From Cupriavidus sp. WKF15 (lineage in GTDB: Bacteria; Pseudomonadota; Gammaproteobacteria; Burkholderiales; Burkholderiaceae): DNA of 64,000 nt. The notes under the pieces are model-generated. The model was not told the DNA's origin. It made no database searches and saw only the letters and a list, made by a program, of their open reading frames with translations. The stretch spans positions 2,232,001-2,296,000 of the forward strand of contig NZ_CP119572.1 of NCBI RefSeq assembly GCF_029278605.1. The letters run 5' to 3'. The position numbers were made by a program, and so were the translations under genes. Below, in pieces: positions 9,883 through 18,312 of the stretch (position 1 is its first letter; every line of letters starts with the position of its first letter).

Positions 9883-10458
9883 TCACGCGGGCAGCCGGTA
9901 GCGCGGCCGCACGTCGCTGCCTGCCGCTTGCGCCACCTCGCGCACGGCACACAGACGCTGCACGAAAGCCGTTCCGGGCACTTCGAGCACGCCATCCTCA
10001 TAGCCGATCACACGCAGTCCGTGCATGCGCGCCACTTCCAGCAGTTCGCCGGGTTGCAGCAGGAAATCAGGCCGCGAGGGCTTGCCGACGGTCTCGTTTC
10101 CGCTGGCAAAGGTCTCATACAGCAGCACGCCGCCCGGTGCCAGCGCATCGGCAAGGTCGGACCACAGCGGGCGATGCAGGTAATTGGTGACAACCACGGC
10201 ATCGAACGGCGCCTCGCCGGCGAGCGGCCATGTGCCCTGCTCAAGGTCCTCGACGCGCCCGGCAATGGGCGCTGGCAGCGCCGCAATGGCTTCGGCATCG
10301 CGGTCGACGCCGACCACCGCATGGCCGCGTTCGGCAAACCAGCGCGCATGGCGGCCGCTGCCGCATGCGAGATCGAGCACCCGGCCTGCCGGACGCACGA
10401 GGTGGGCCCAGCGCGTGACCCATTCAGACGGAGCGCCGGTCGGCGCGTGGGCGAGCAT
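9883..10458 (-). CDS. Class I SAM-dependent methyltransferase
   Basis: This 191-residue Rossmann-fold methyltransferase has motif I VLDLACGSGRHARWF, an acidic end of strand 2 (VVGVDRD), motif IV FDAVVVTNYLHRP and motif VI LAPGGVLLYETFA. It resembles TehB-like and 'methyltransferase domain' proteins of unknown substrate. ATG 10458 is preceded by AAGG at an eight-base distance; GTG 10467 is an alternative. It starts 10 bp after the stop of the M50 protease and is therefore likely co-transcribed. Confidence 0.8.
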   Translation of the reverse strand: MLAHAPTGAPSEWVTRWAHLVRPAGRVLDLACGSGRHARWFAERGHAVVGVDRDAEAIAALPAPIAGRVEDLEQGTWPLAGEAPFDAVVVTNYLHRPLWSDLADALAPGGVLLYETFASGNETVGKPSRPDFLLQPGELLEVARMHGLRVIGYEDGVLEVPGTAFVQRLCAVREVAQAAGSDVRPRYRLPA

Positions 10459-10468
10459 GGACAGCACC

Positions 10469-11134
10469 TTACTGCAACAGCATGATGATTGGCCGCAGCA
10501 TCAACTCCACGATCGAGCTGAGCAGGTTGATCACCGGCCGCATCCAGACCGACGTGATCACGCCGGCCGCGACCAGGGCCAGCACGACGAAAATGCCATA
10601 CGGCTCGATGCGCGACACCGAATAGGCCACGCGCGGCGGCAGCAGTGCGGTCAGCACGCGGCCACCGTCCAGTGGCGGAATCGGGAACAGGTTGAACGCC
10701 GCCACCACCAGGTTGACCAGCACCCCGGCGCGCGCCATTTCGCTGAAGAACGGCTCGGACACCCGCGCCCAGGCCAGCCCGATCGCGATCAGCGCCCACA
10801 GGAAGGCCTGCACGACATTGCTGGCCGGCCCGGCCAGTGCCACCCACATGCCATGCCAGCGCGGGTTGCGCAGCCGCCCGAAATCGACCGGTACGGGCTT
10901 GGCGTAGCCAAACACGAACTGACCGCTCGTCAGCAGGTACAGCAGCAACGGCACGGCGATGGTGCCGATCGGATCGATGTGCCGCGCCGGGTTCAGGCTC
11001 ACGCGCCCCAGCGCATAGGCAGTGGTGTCGCCGAAGTGCTTGGCCACATAGCCGTGCGATGCCTCGTGCAGCGTGATCGCGAACAGCACCGGCAGGGCAT
11101 AGACGGCAAAGGTTTGAATGAGGGAAGAATCCAT
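10469..11134 (-). CDS. Site-2 protease family membrane metalloprotease (M50)
   Basis: This 221-residue integral membrane protein of the minimal site-2 protease type has the zinc-binding HEASH motif in TM helix 1 (near residues 22-26) and the second half-site NLFPIPPLDGG, whose Asp is the third zinc ligand. About five hydrophobic segments can be seen, with no PDZ domain. M50 proteases cleave within membranes, but this short clade (close to B. subtilis YwhC) has no settled substrate. The start at ATG 11134 (MDSSLIQTF) fits homologues better than the upstream in-frame GTG. Confidence 0.9.
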   Translation of the reverse strand: MDSSLIQTFAVYALPVLFAITLHEASHGYVAKHFGDTTAYALGRVSLNPARHIDPIGTIAVPLLLYLLTSGQFVFGYAKPVPVDFGRLRNPRWHGMWVALAGPASNVVQAFLWALIAIGLAWARVSEPFFSEMARAGVLVNLVVAAFNLFPIPPLDGGRVLTALLPPRVAYSVSRIEPYGIFVVLALVAAGVITSVWMRPVINLLSSIVELMLRPIIMLLQ

Positions 11135-11186
11135 GAGGCTTATTGTACCGGGCAGGCTGGCTGCCGGATCACTCACCGGCGGGAAT

Positions 11187-11810
11187 TCAGAGGCCGAAGC
11201 GTGCGATGTCGCCCCTTCCGGCGCGCACCAGTTCCGGTTCGCCGCTGGTCAGGTCGATCACGGTCGTGGGCTGGGCCGGCGCGGGCCCGCCGCAAATCAC
11301 GAGGTCCAGCAGCTTCTCGAGCCGTGCCCGGATCTCCGCGGGATCGTTCATCGGCTCCTCGTCGCCGGGCATTTGCAGCGTCGCGGTCAGCAGGGGTTCG
11401 CCGCCTTCGGCCAGCAGCGCCAGCGGGATGGCGTGATCGGGCACGCGCACGCCGATGGTCTTGCGGGCCGGGTGCGACAGCCGGCGCGGCACTTCCTTGG
11501 TCGCCTCGAGGATGAAGACGTACGGCCCCGGCGTGGCGCCCTTGATCCAGCGGTACTGCCGGTTGTCGACACGCGCGAAGCTGCCCAGCTCGGACAGGTC
11601 GCTGCACATCAGCGTGAGATGGTGCTTGTCATCGATGCCGCGCAGCCGGCGCAGGCGCTCCACCGCCGCCTTGTCGTCAAGCTGGCAGGCGAGCGCATAG
11701 CTGGAGTCGGTCGGCAGCGCGATCAGCCCGCCCTGGCGGATGATCTGCGCGGCCTGCTTGACGAGGCGCGACTGCGGGTTGAGCGGGTGGATCTCGAAGT
11801 ACTGTGACAT
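11187..11810 (-). CDS. YciO-type Sua5/YrdC family protein
   Basis: This 207-residue protein has the YrdC-like fold that binds L-threonine, bicarbonate and ATP in threonylcarbamoyl-AMP synthases. The opening MSQYFEIHPLNPQSRLV, the strand GLIALPTDSSYALAC and KTIGVRVPDH match the YciO branch rather than the TsaC/Sua5 enzymes needed for tRNA t6A. YciO proteins have been reported with weak or no t6A activity, so the true role is open. It sits between rnm and the M50 protease on the same strand. Confidence 0.85.
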   Translation of the reverse strand: MSQYFEIHPLNPQSRLVKQAAQIIRQGGLIALPTDSSYALACQLDDKAAVERLRRLRGIDDKHHLTLMCSDLSELGSFARVDNRQYRWIKGATPGPYVFILEATKEVPRRLSHPARKTIGVRVPDHAIPLALLAEGGEPLLTATLQMPGDEEPMNDPAEIRARLEKLLDLVICGGPAPAQPTTVIDLTSGEPELVRAGRGDIARFGL

Positions 11811-11895
11811 GGCCGGGCTCAGGTGCGGGTTCGGACGGGATTCGCGGCCGGCGGCCAGGCACTCTCGCCCGCGCCAGCCCGGCGGTCTGGGCAGG

Positions 11896-12741
11896 TTACC
11901 AGTCGTGCCATACGGGCGTGACCGTAGCGGGCAAGGGAGGCAAGGCACCCAGTTCCACGCGCCCCTCGCCGGGACCGTGGAAGTCCGAGCCGCGCGATGC
12001 CAGCAGGCCGTAGTGCCGGGCCACGTCGGCGTAGCGCCGGTACTGGTCCGGCGTGTGGCTGCCCGTCACCACCTCGACCGCGCCGCCACCCAGCGCCGTG
12101 AACTCGTCGAATAGCGCATCGTGCTGCGTATCGGTGTAGTTGTAGCGACCCGGGTGGGCCATTACGGCAATGCCGCCAGCCGCGCGGATCCAGCCAATGG
12201 CCTCGGACAGGTTCGCCCAGCGATGCCCCACGTAGCCAGGCCGCCCCTCGGACAGGTACTGGCTGAAGACGTCGCTGATCGTGGCGCAGTAGCCCTCGTC
12301 CACTAGCCAGCGGGCGAAATGGGTTCGCGAGATCAGGTCCGGGTTGCCGACATGCTTGAGCGCGCCCTGGTAGGCACCTTCGATGCCGATCTTCGCCAAC
12401 GCGTCCCCAATATCGCGGGCCCGCCGCGCACGGCCCGAGCGCGTGTCGGCCAGCCCGTCGATCAGCTCCGGGCAGAACGGGTCGATCCGCAGGCCGACGA
12501 TATGCACGGTCTGCCCGGCCCACGTCACCGAGACTTCGACGCCCGGGACATAGCGCATGCCCAGGGCCTCGGCAGCGGCACGCGCCTCGGCCTGGCCACC
12601 GACCTCGTCGTGGTCCGTGAGCGACCACAACCGCACGCCGCCGGCATGCGCGCGCTCGGCCACGGCGCGTGGCGACAGTGTGCCGTCGGACACGGTGGAA
12701 TGGCAGTGCAGGTCGGCGTTGAGTGTGCGGGGGTCGGGCAT
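11896..12741 (-). CDS. rnm: PHP-domain 3',5'-nucleoside bisphosphate phosphatase / RNase AM
   Basis: This 281-residue PHP-domain protein of the YciV/TrpH family has metal-binding motifs D10-L-H12-C-H14, LTDHDE (about 41-46), a conserved H in VMAHPGR, and the terminal SRGSDFHG. E. coli YciV/RNase AM hydrolyses 3',5'-bisphosphonucleotides such as pAp and trims the 5' ends of rRNAs. It is the first gene of the minus-strand run rnm, yciO-like, M50 protease, methyltransferase, and diverges from the ferredoxin-NADP reductase gene. Confidence 0.9.
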   Translation of the reverse strand: MPDPRTLNADLHCHSTVSDGTLSPRAVAERAHAGGVRLWSLTDHDEVGGQAEARAAAEALGMRYVPGVEVSVTWAGQTVHIVGLRIDPFCPELIDGLADTRSGRARRARDIGDALAKIGIEGAYQGALKHVGNPDLISRTHFARWLVDEGYCATISDVFSQYLSEGRPGYVGHRWANLSEAIGWIRAAGGIAVMAHPGRYNYTDTQHDALFDEFTALGGGAVEVVTGSHTPDQYRRYADVARHYGLLASRGSDFHGPGEGRVELGALPPLPATVTPVWHDW

Positions 12742-12894
12742 GTGGCTATTCTACTCCCCCTATGTGCCTTCGGGCTGGCTCGACCGGTACGCGGCGCCGC
12801 AACGCAAAGCCCTTGCCGGCAACGCTGGCGTCGGCGGGACGGCGCCGGCGGCGCGGTATAGTCGGGTTTTGGAATTTCCGCCGCACTCAAGCCA

Positions 12895-13983
12895 ATGCCC
12901 ACCGACAACGCCACTGCCCTGCCCGGGACCGCCGACACCACCACCACCGACGTGCTGATCGTCGGAGCCGGCCCGGTTGGCCTGTTCGCCGCCTTCCAGG
13001 CCGGCGTGCTTGGCCTGAAATGCGAGCTGATCGATGTGCTGGATCGCGCCGGCGGCCAATGCACCGAGCTATACCCCGAGAAGCCGATCTACGACATCCC
13101 GGCCGTGCCGGGCTGCCTGGCCCAGGATCTCGTGGACCGCCTGCTGGAACAGTGCGCGCCCTTTGCCTTCCCGATGCACTTCAACCAGCGTGCCGAGGGC
13201 GTGACCGAAGTGCTGCCCGTACAGGGCCACGGCCATCCGCGCCTGCTGGTGACCACCGACAACGGCAAGCGCTTCGACGTTGCCGCCGTGCTGGTCTGCT
13301 CCGGTGCCGGCGCCTTTGCGCCGCAGCGCGTGTCGCTGCCGGAAGCCCCGGCGCTGGAAGGCCGTCATGTGCATTACGCGGTGCGCGACGTGTCGCGCTT
13401 CGCCGGCAAGCGCGTGATCGTAGCAGGCGGCGGTGATTCCGCGCTGGACTGGGCGCTCGCGCTGCGCAAGGTGGCTGCGCGCGTCACGCTGCTGCACCGG
13501 CGCGATGGCTTCCGCGCCGCCGACGGCACGGTGGCGGAAATGCACGCGGCCGTGGCGGCCGGCGAGATGGATTTCGTCGTCGGCATGCTTGGCGCGCTCA
13601 AGACCAGCGGCGAGGGCAACGATGCCGCGCTCACGGAGATCGAGGTCCGCAGCCGCGACGGCGTCCAGACCCTGCCCGCGGACGAACTGGTGGCGCTCTA
13701 CGGACTGGTCTCGGAACCCGGCCCGATCGCGCAGTGGGACATGGACATGCGCGCCGGCCGCATCCTGGTCGACACCACCACCTACGAAAGCTCGCGGCGC
13801 GGCATTTTCGCGGCCGGCGACATCGCCTACTACGCCAACAAGCAGAAGCTGATCCTGTCAGGCTTCCACGAGGCCGCGCTGGCCTTGCGCAAGGCCTATC
13901 ACTACGCGTTTCCCGAGAAGTCGCTGGTGCACGTGCACACCAGCAACAACGCGGCGCTTAAAGAAAAGCTCACGCACGCCTGA
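12895..13983 (+). CDS. Ferredoxin/flavodoxin-NADP+ reductase, thioredoxin-reductase-like type
   Basis: This 362-residue FAD protein transfers electrons between NADPH and ferredoxin or flavodoxin. It has FAD-binding VLIVGAGPVGLFAAFQAG (from residue 20), AGGQCTELYPEKPIYDIP, NADPH-binding VIVAGGGDSALDWAL and a closing FAD motif FAAGDIAYY. It lacks the CxxC redox pair of thioredoxin reductases, which defines the Bacillus YumC / Chlorobium FNR family. The N-terminal 19 residues are low-complexity, and the start could lie slightly downstream. Confidence 0.92.
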   Translation: MPTDNATALPGTADTTTTDVLIVGAGPVGLFAAFQAGVLGLKCELIDVLDRAGGQCTELYPEKPIYDIPAVPGCLAQDLVDRLLEQCAPFAFPMHFNQRAEGVTEVLPVQGHGHPRLLVTTDNGKRFDVAAVLVCSGAGAFAPQRVSLPEAPALEGRHVHYAVRDVSRFAGKRVIVAGGGDSALDWALALRKVAARVTLLHRRDGFRAADGTVAEMHAAVAAGEMDFVVGMLGALKTSGEGNDAALTEIEVRSRDGVQTLPADELVALYGLVSEPGPIAQWDMDMRAGRILVDTTTYESSRRGIFAAGDIAYYANKQKLILSGFHEAALALRKAYHYAFPEKSLVHVHTSNNAALKEKLTHA

Positions 13984-13999
13984 GCACCGCGCGCTCAGG
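13979..13999. terminator. Hairpin holding both convergent stop codons
   Basis: The 7-bp arms cctgagc and gctcagg flank a 7-base loop. The TGA of the reductase gene (13981-13983) and the stop of the opposite hydrolase gene (13995-13997) lie within the two arms. No T-run follows, so it may weaken read-through rather than fully terminate. Confidence 0.45.
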
Positions 14000-14888
14000 T
14001 GCAGAACGACTCGATCAGCGCTGCCACCGCGGCGGGCTGGTCATGGTGCAGCATGTGGCCCGCATCATCGATCACCGCCTCGCGGAAATCGCGGAACGCG
14101 CGGAAGCGCTCGCGGAATTCCTCGAGCGTCTGCTTGTGGGCGATATGGCGCAGCGTTTCCGAATCGCGCGCCTCCACATGCAGCACCGGGGCGCTCACCT
14201 GCGCCCAGATCGCCATGATCTCGTCGAGGCGGTACAGCATCGGGTTCACCAGCTTGTGCGCCGGATCGCCAAGGATCTCCCAGCGCCCGGCCTCGTTGCG
14301 GCGCGACCAGTGTTCGGCAAGGAACGCGGCGCGGTCGTCGGGCAGCCGCGGATTGGTCTTCTGCAGCCGCGCCGCCACGCCGGCAAGATCGTCGTAGGTA
14401 CGCAGCTCCGGCCCCTGGCGCAATTCGTCGAGCCAGCGCGCGTAGCGTTTCGGCGCCTGCTCGGCACGTGTCTGCGTCAAGCCGAACCCTTCCAGATCCA
14501 CTACCCGGCGCACACGCCCGGGGCGGATGCCCGCATACAGGCAAGACACATTGGCACCCATGCTGTGCCCCACCAGGTCCACCTGCCCGTCGGGCTGGTA
14601 GTGGTCGAGCAGCGCCTCCAGGTCGGCGAGGTAGTCGGCAAACCAGTATGACTGCGTGCCCGGATAGTGCGTCGGCCAGTCGCTTTCGCCAAAGCCGCGC
14701 CAGTCGGGCGCGATCACGTGCCACTCCCGCTCCAGGCAGTCGACCAGGAACTGGAACGATGCCGCCACGTCCATCCAGCCATGCAGCATGAACAGCTTCG
14801 GCGCGCCCGGCGTTCCCCACTGCCGCACGTGATAGCGCAGCCCACGTAACGTGATAAATTCAGAACGCGAGGTTTCCTTGATGGTCAT
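13995..14888 (-). CDS. Alpha/beta hydrolase
   Basis: This 297-residue alpha/beta-hydrolase-fold protein has the oxyanion-hole strand LFMLHGWMD, the W-R-G-F-G-E-S-D turn, the nucleophile elbow GHSMG (Ser about 107), and the catalytic His in DDAGHMLHHDQP near the C-terminus. An Asp acid is expected in the HVEARDSE segment. It is close to epoxide hydrolase/haloperoxidase-type esterases, but the substrate cannot be read from sequence. It is divergent from the acyl-CoA synthetase gene and shares its upstream region with the 14961-14974 palindrome, so both may be regulated together. Confidence 0.85.
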   Translation of the reverse strand: MTIKETSRSEFITLRGLRYHVRQWGTPGAPKLFMLHGWMDVAASFQFLVDCLEREWHVIAPDWRGFGESDWPTHYPGTQSYWFADYLADLEALLDHYQPDGQVDLVGHSMGANVSCLYAGIRPGRVRRVVDLEGFGLTQTRAEQAPKRYARWLDELRQGPELRTYDDLAGVAARLQKTNPRLPDDRAAFLAEHWSRRNEAGRWEILGDPAHKLVNPMLYRLDEIMAIWAQVSAPVLHVEARDSETLRHIAHKQTLEEFRERFRAFRDFREAVIDDAGHMLHHDQPAAVAALIESFCT

Positions 14889-14960
14889 CTGTCTCCCCTG
14901 GTTGCAGGCTTTCCCAGCCTCGCCCGGCCCCGGAGGCCGGCGTGGAAGCCCGCTTAAAAT

Positions 14961-14974
14961 CGAACGATCGTTCG
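14961..14974. promoter_or_regulatory. Palindromic operator of TetR type between hydrolase and acyl-CoA synthetase
   Basis: The perfect 14-bp palindrome cgaacgatcgttcg lies 35 bp before the acyl-CoA synthetase ATG and 72 bp before the divergent hydrolase start. AT-rich promoter-like sequence (ttaaaat ... attatagc) surrounds it. The form resembles operators of TetR-family repressors of fatty- or acyl-acid catabolism. The bound regulator is not identified. Confidence 0.55.
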
Positions 14975-15009
14975 CAGAATTATAGCGAGACTGACAAGGA
15001 GACAGCAGG

Positions 15010-16740
15010 ATGGCTGCAGCGGGCCTGCCGGCGAGCCGGCGCGACGATTACCAGTCGCTCTACGATACTTTCCGCTGGGAGGTGCCCGCGCACTTCAACT
15101 TGGCTGAAGCGTGCTGTGGCCGCTGGGCACGCGACCCGGCCACGGCCGACCACATTGCGGTCTATACCGAGCATGAGGATGGGCGCCGCGACGCCTTCAG
15201 TTGCGCGTACCTGCAAGCCGAATCCAACCGGCTGTCGGCAGCGCTGCGCGGGCTTGGCGTGCAGCGTGGCGACCGCGTTGCCATCGTGATGCCGCAACGC
15301 ATCGAGACCGCCATTGCCTACATGGCGATCTTTCAGCTCGGCGCCATCGCCACACCGCTGTCGATGTTGTTCGGGCCCGAGGCGCTGGCCTACCGCATCG
15401 GCCACAGCGAGTCTGTCGTGGCGATCGCGGATGAGACCTCGATCGACAACGTTCTCGCCGCGCGCCCGGAATGTCCGACGCTCGCCACCGTGATCGCCGC
15501 CGGCGAAGCGCGCGGGCGCGGCGACCACGACTGGGACGTCCTGCTGGCCGCGCAACTGCCGACCTTCACAGCCGAGCAAACCAAGGCCGAGGAAGCCGCC
15601 GTGCTGATCTACACCAGCGGCACCACGGGGCCGCCCAAGGGCGCGCTGATCCCGCACCGGGCGCTGATCGGCAACCTCCCCGGCTTTGTCTGCTCGCAGA
15701 ACTGGTATCCGCAGGACGACGACGTATTCTGGAGCCCCGCCGACTGGGCCTGGACCGGCGGCCTGTGGGATGCACTGATGCCGGCGCTCTATTTCGGCAA
15801 GCCGATCCTCGGCTACCAGGGCCGGTTCTCGGCCGAGCGCGCGTTCGAGCTGCTAGAGCGCTACGCCGTCACCAACACCTTCCTGTTTCCGACCGCGCTC
15901 AAGCAGATGATGAAGGCCTGCCCCGACCCGCGGCAACGCTACACGCTGAAGCTGCGCGCGCTGATGAGCGCCGGCGAAGCGGTCGGCGAAACCGTCTTCA
16001 GCTGGTGCCGCGATGCCATGGGCGTGATCGTCAACGAGATGTTCGGCCAGACCGAGATCAACTACATCGTCGGCAACTGCACAGCCCAGCACGACGAGGC
16101 GCGCCTGGGCTGGCCGGCACGGCCGGGCTCGATGGGCCGGCCCTACCCGGGCCATCGCGTACAGGTCATCGATGACGAAGGCCGGCCGTGCGTGCCCGGC
16201 GAGGATGGCGAGGTCGCGGTCTGCACCACCGACATCCACGGCCATCCCGATCCGGTCTTTTTCCTCGGCTACTGGAAGAACGAAGCGGCCACCGCCGCCA
16301 GGTATGTGGAGCGCGACGGCCAGCGCTGGTGCCGCACCGGCGACCTGGCCCGCGTCGATGCCGACGGCTACCTCTGGTACCAGGGCCGTGCCGACGATGT
16401 CTTCAAGTCGTCGGGCTACCGCATCGGCCCGAGCGAGATCGAGAACTGCCTGCTCAAGCATCCGGCCGTGTCCAACTGCGCGGTGGTGCCTTCGCCGGAT
16501 GCGGAGCGCGGCGCGGTGGTCAAGGCCTTCATCGTGCTCACGCCTGCGGTGGCGCGCTCGTTCGACAGCGACGCCGCGCTGGTGACCGCATTGCAGGAGC
16601 ACGTGCGCGACCAGCTCGCGCCTTACGAATACCCGAAGAAGATCGAGTTCATCGACCAGTTGCCGATGACGACTACCGGGAAAGTCCAGCGACGGGTGCT
16701 CAGGCTGCTGGAGCAGGAGCGTGCGGCCGGCAAGCGCTAA
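15010..16740 (+). CDS. AMP-dependent acyl-CoA synthetase (medium-chain type)
   Basis: This 576-residue enzyme of the ANL superfamily activates a carboxylic acid to its acyl-AMP and then the CoA thioester. Visible are the P-loop-like YTSGTTGPPKGALIPH (about residues 205-220), the A5 motif GQTEINYIVGN, CRTGDLARVDADGYLWYQGR with the hinge Asp, and the catalytic C-terminal lysine motif TTTGKVQRR. The N-terminal and FWSPADWAWTGGLWDALMPALYFG signatures place it with acetyl-/medium-chain acyl-CoA synthetases; the exact acid is unknown. AAGGAG lies eight bases before the ATG. Its last 4 bases overlap the convergent ferritin-like gene. Confidence 0.88.
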   Translation: MAAAGLPASRRDDYQSLYDTFRWEVPAHFNLAEACCGRWARDPATADHIAVYTEHEDGRRDAFSCAYLQAESNRLSAALRGLGVQRGDRVAIVMPQRIETAIAYMAIFQLGAIATPLSMLFGPEALAYRIGHSESVVAIADETSIDNVLAARPECPTLATVIAAGEARGRGDHDWDVLLAAQLPTFTAEQTKAEEAAVLIYTSGTTGPPKGALIPHRALIGNLPGFVCSQNWYPQDDDVFWSPADWAWTGGLWDALMPALYFGKPILGYQGRFSAERAFELLERYAVTNTFLFPTALKQMMKACPDPRQRYTLKLRALMSAGEAVGETVFSWCRDAMGVIVNEMFGQTEINYIVGNCTAQHDEARLGWPARPGSMGRPYPGHRVQVIDDEGRPCVPGEDGEVAVCTTDIHGHPDPVFFLGYWKNEAATAARYVERDGQRWCRTGDLARVDADGYLWYQGRADDVFKSSGYRIGPSEIENCLLKHPAVSNCAVVPSPDAERGAVVKAFIVLTPAVARSFDSDAALVTALQEHVRDQLAPYEYPKKIEFIDQLPMTTTGKVQRRVLRLLEQERAAGKR

Positions 16741-17591
16741 CCGGCCGAGGCCTCCAGCCATGCCAGCTCATCCTCGTCGAAACCGGCGGCGCGGCGCGCA
16801 GCGAGGTTGAACGGGCCGCGCAGTTTCGGCGCGCGGTGCTGCAGCGCCAGCGCGGCATAGGTCGATACCGGGTCGAGCCCGCGCTGCTCGCAAAGCCAGC
16901 GGTACCAGCGGTTGCCGATGGCCACGTGCCCCACTTCATCGCGCAGGATGATGTCGATGATGGCGGCGGCCGCGTGGTCGCCCGCACCGGCCAGCTTCGC
17001 GCGCACCGGTGGCGAGGCATCGAGCCCGCGCGCTTCCAGCGTGCGCGGCACCAGCGCCATGCGCGCCAGCACGTCGCCCGCGGTGCGGTCGCACATCTCC
17101 CACAGGCTGTTGTGGGCAGGGAAATCGCCATAGCCAAAGCCAAGCGTGCCGAGATGGTCGGCCAGCAACGTGAAATGCAGCGCCTCCTCGTCGGCCACGC
17201 GCAGCCAGTCGCGGTAGTAGTCCGCCGGCATGCAGGGAAAGCGCCAGACCGCGTCGAGCGCCAGGTTGATGGCGTTGAATTCGATGTGGCACAGCGCGTG
17301 AATCATGGCGGCGCGCCCGTCATCGGTATGCAGCGAGCGGCGACGCTGGACCCGTTGCGGCGGCACCAGTTCGGGCCGCGGCGGGCGGCCCGGAATGCGC
17401 TGCGCCGCGTCGGCGGCAATGTGATCTTCCGCCCCCAAACGAGCGGCATCGGCCTGCGCGAAGTCCCGGAACAGTGCGCGCGCGGCCTTGGCCTTGTCCC
17501 TCGCATCGGTCAGGCAAAGCACGCCGAGTGCCTGCTGGCGCAACGTTTGTGGAGGATCAGGCAAATGGGCGTCGGGTGAAATCTCTGGCAT
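16737..17591 (-). CDS. Ferritin-like domain protein (DUF455 family)
   Basis: This 284-residue all-helical protein has the pattern of a di-iron four-helix bundle: E104 (CHIEFNAINLAL), E136 and H139 (ADEEALHF), E186, and E219 with H222 (DEVGHVAIG). This spacing matches ferritin-like oxygenases and the MiaE-related group. DUF455 proteins have no firmly established reaction; tRNA or small-molecule hydroxylation is possible by analogy only. ATG 17591 (MPEISPDAHL) is chosen over long unconserved in-frame extensions. Stop codons of this gene and the acyl-CoA synthetase overlap by 4 bp. Confidence 0.8.
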   Translation of the reverse strand: MPEISPDAHLPDPPQTLRQQALGVLCLTDARDKAKAARALFRDFAQADAARLGAEDHIAADAAQRIPGRPPRPELVPPQRVQRRRSLHTDDGRAAMIHALCHIEFNAINLALDAVWRFPCMPADYYRDWLRVADEEALHFTLLADHLGTLGFGYGDFPAHNSLWEMCDRTAGDVLARMALVPRTLEARGLDASPPVRAKLAGAGDHAAAAIIDIILRDEVGHVAIGNRWYRWLCEQRGLDPVSTYAALALQHRAPKLRGPFNLAARRAAGFDEDELAWLEASAG

Positions 17592-17745
17592 GGGCGTAAA
17601 ATCCGGTCTGCCGCCATTGTAGAGCCGCGCCGGGCGCTCCCGGCCATGCATGCGGCGAGCCGGCGCCAAGGCCGGCCGCGACAACTCCCGGCTCTTTAAA
17701 GGCCGGCGGCAATCCCCAGATAACAACTTTCGTGCAGGAGATTCC

Positions 17746-18270
17746 ATGGCGCTGTACCAGCTCGGCGAACTCGTTCCCAATATCGATCAGGACGCCTACG
17801 TGGCCCCCGAAGCCACCATCATCGGCAACGTGACGCTGAAGTCGCGCGCCAGTGCATGGCCGGGCGTGGTGATCCGGGGCGACAACGAACCGATCGTGGT
17901 CGGTGCCGACACCAACATCCAGGAAGGCTCCGTGCTGCATACCGACCCGGGCTGCCCGCTGACGCTGGGCGACAAGGTCTCGATCGGCCACCAGGCCATG
18001 CTGCACGGCTGCACCGTTGGCGAGGGCTCGCTGATCGGCATCCAGGCGGTGGTGCTGAACCGCGCCGTGATCGGCAAGGAATGCCTGGTTGGCGCGGGTG
18101 CCGTGGTGACCGAGGGCAAGGTGTTCCCGGACCGTTCGCTGATCCTGGGCGCTCCGGCCAAGGTGGTGCGCGAACTGACCGACCAGGACGTGGCCAACCT
18201 GTACCGCAATGCCGAGACCTACGCCACGCGCCAGGCCATGTACAAGCAACAGCTCAAGCGGATCGACTGA
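17746..18270 (+). CDS. Gamma-class carbonic anhydrase-like hexapeptide-repeat protein
   Basis: This 174-residue left-handed beta-helix protein has the imperfect hexapeptide pattern (I-G-N-V-T-L, S-A-W-P-G-V and so on) and the three zinc histidines expected of gamma-carbonic anhydrases at H65, H82 and H87. E. coli relatives are YrdA/CaiE; many homologues show little hydratase activity in vitro, so the role is uncertain. CAGGAG sits five bases before the ATG at 17746; upstream in-frame residues are not conserved. It precedes hslO by 42 bp and may share its transcript. Confidence 0.9.
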   Translation: MALYQLGELVPNIDQDAYVAPEATIIGNVTLKSRASAWPGVVIRGDNEPIVVGADTNIQEGSVLHTDPGCPLTLGDKVSIGHQAMLHGCTVGEGSLIGIQAVVLNRAVIGKECLVGAGAVVTEGKVFPDRSLILGAPAKVVRELTDQDVANLYRNAETYATRQAMYKQQLKRID

Positions 18271-18312
18271 CAGGCACCGCGGCAGCTACAACCGATTGAC
18301 AGACAGATTATT

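Noticed and set aside
10469-11134. RseP-type regulatory M50 protease
   Set aside because: There is no PDZ domain and the length is only 221 residues; the NLFPIPPLDGG type matches the short YwhC-like clade.
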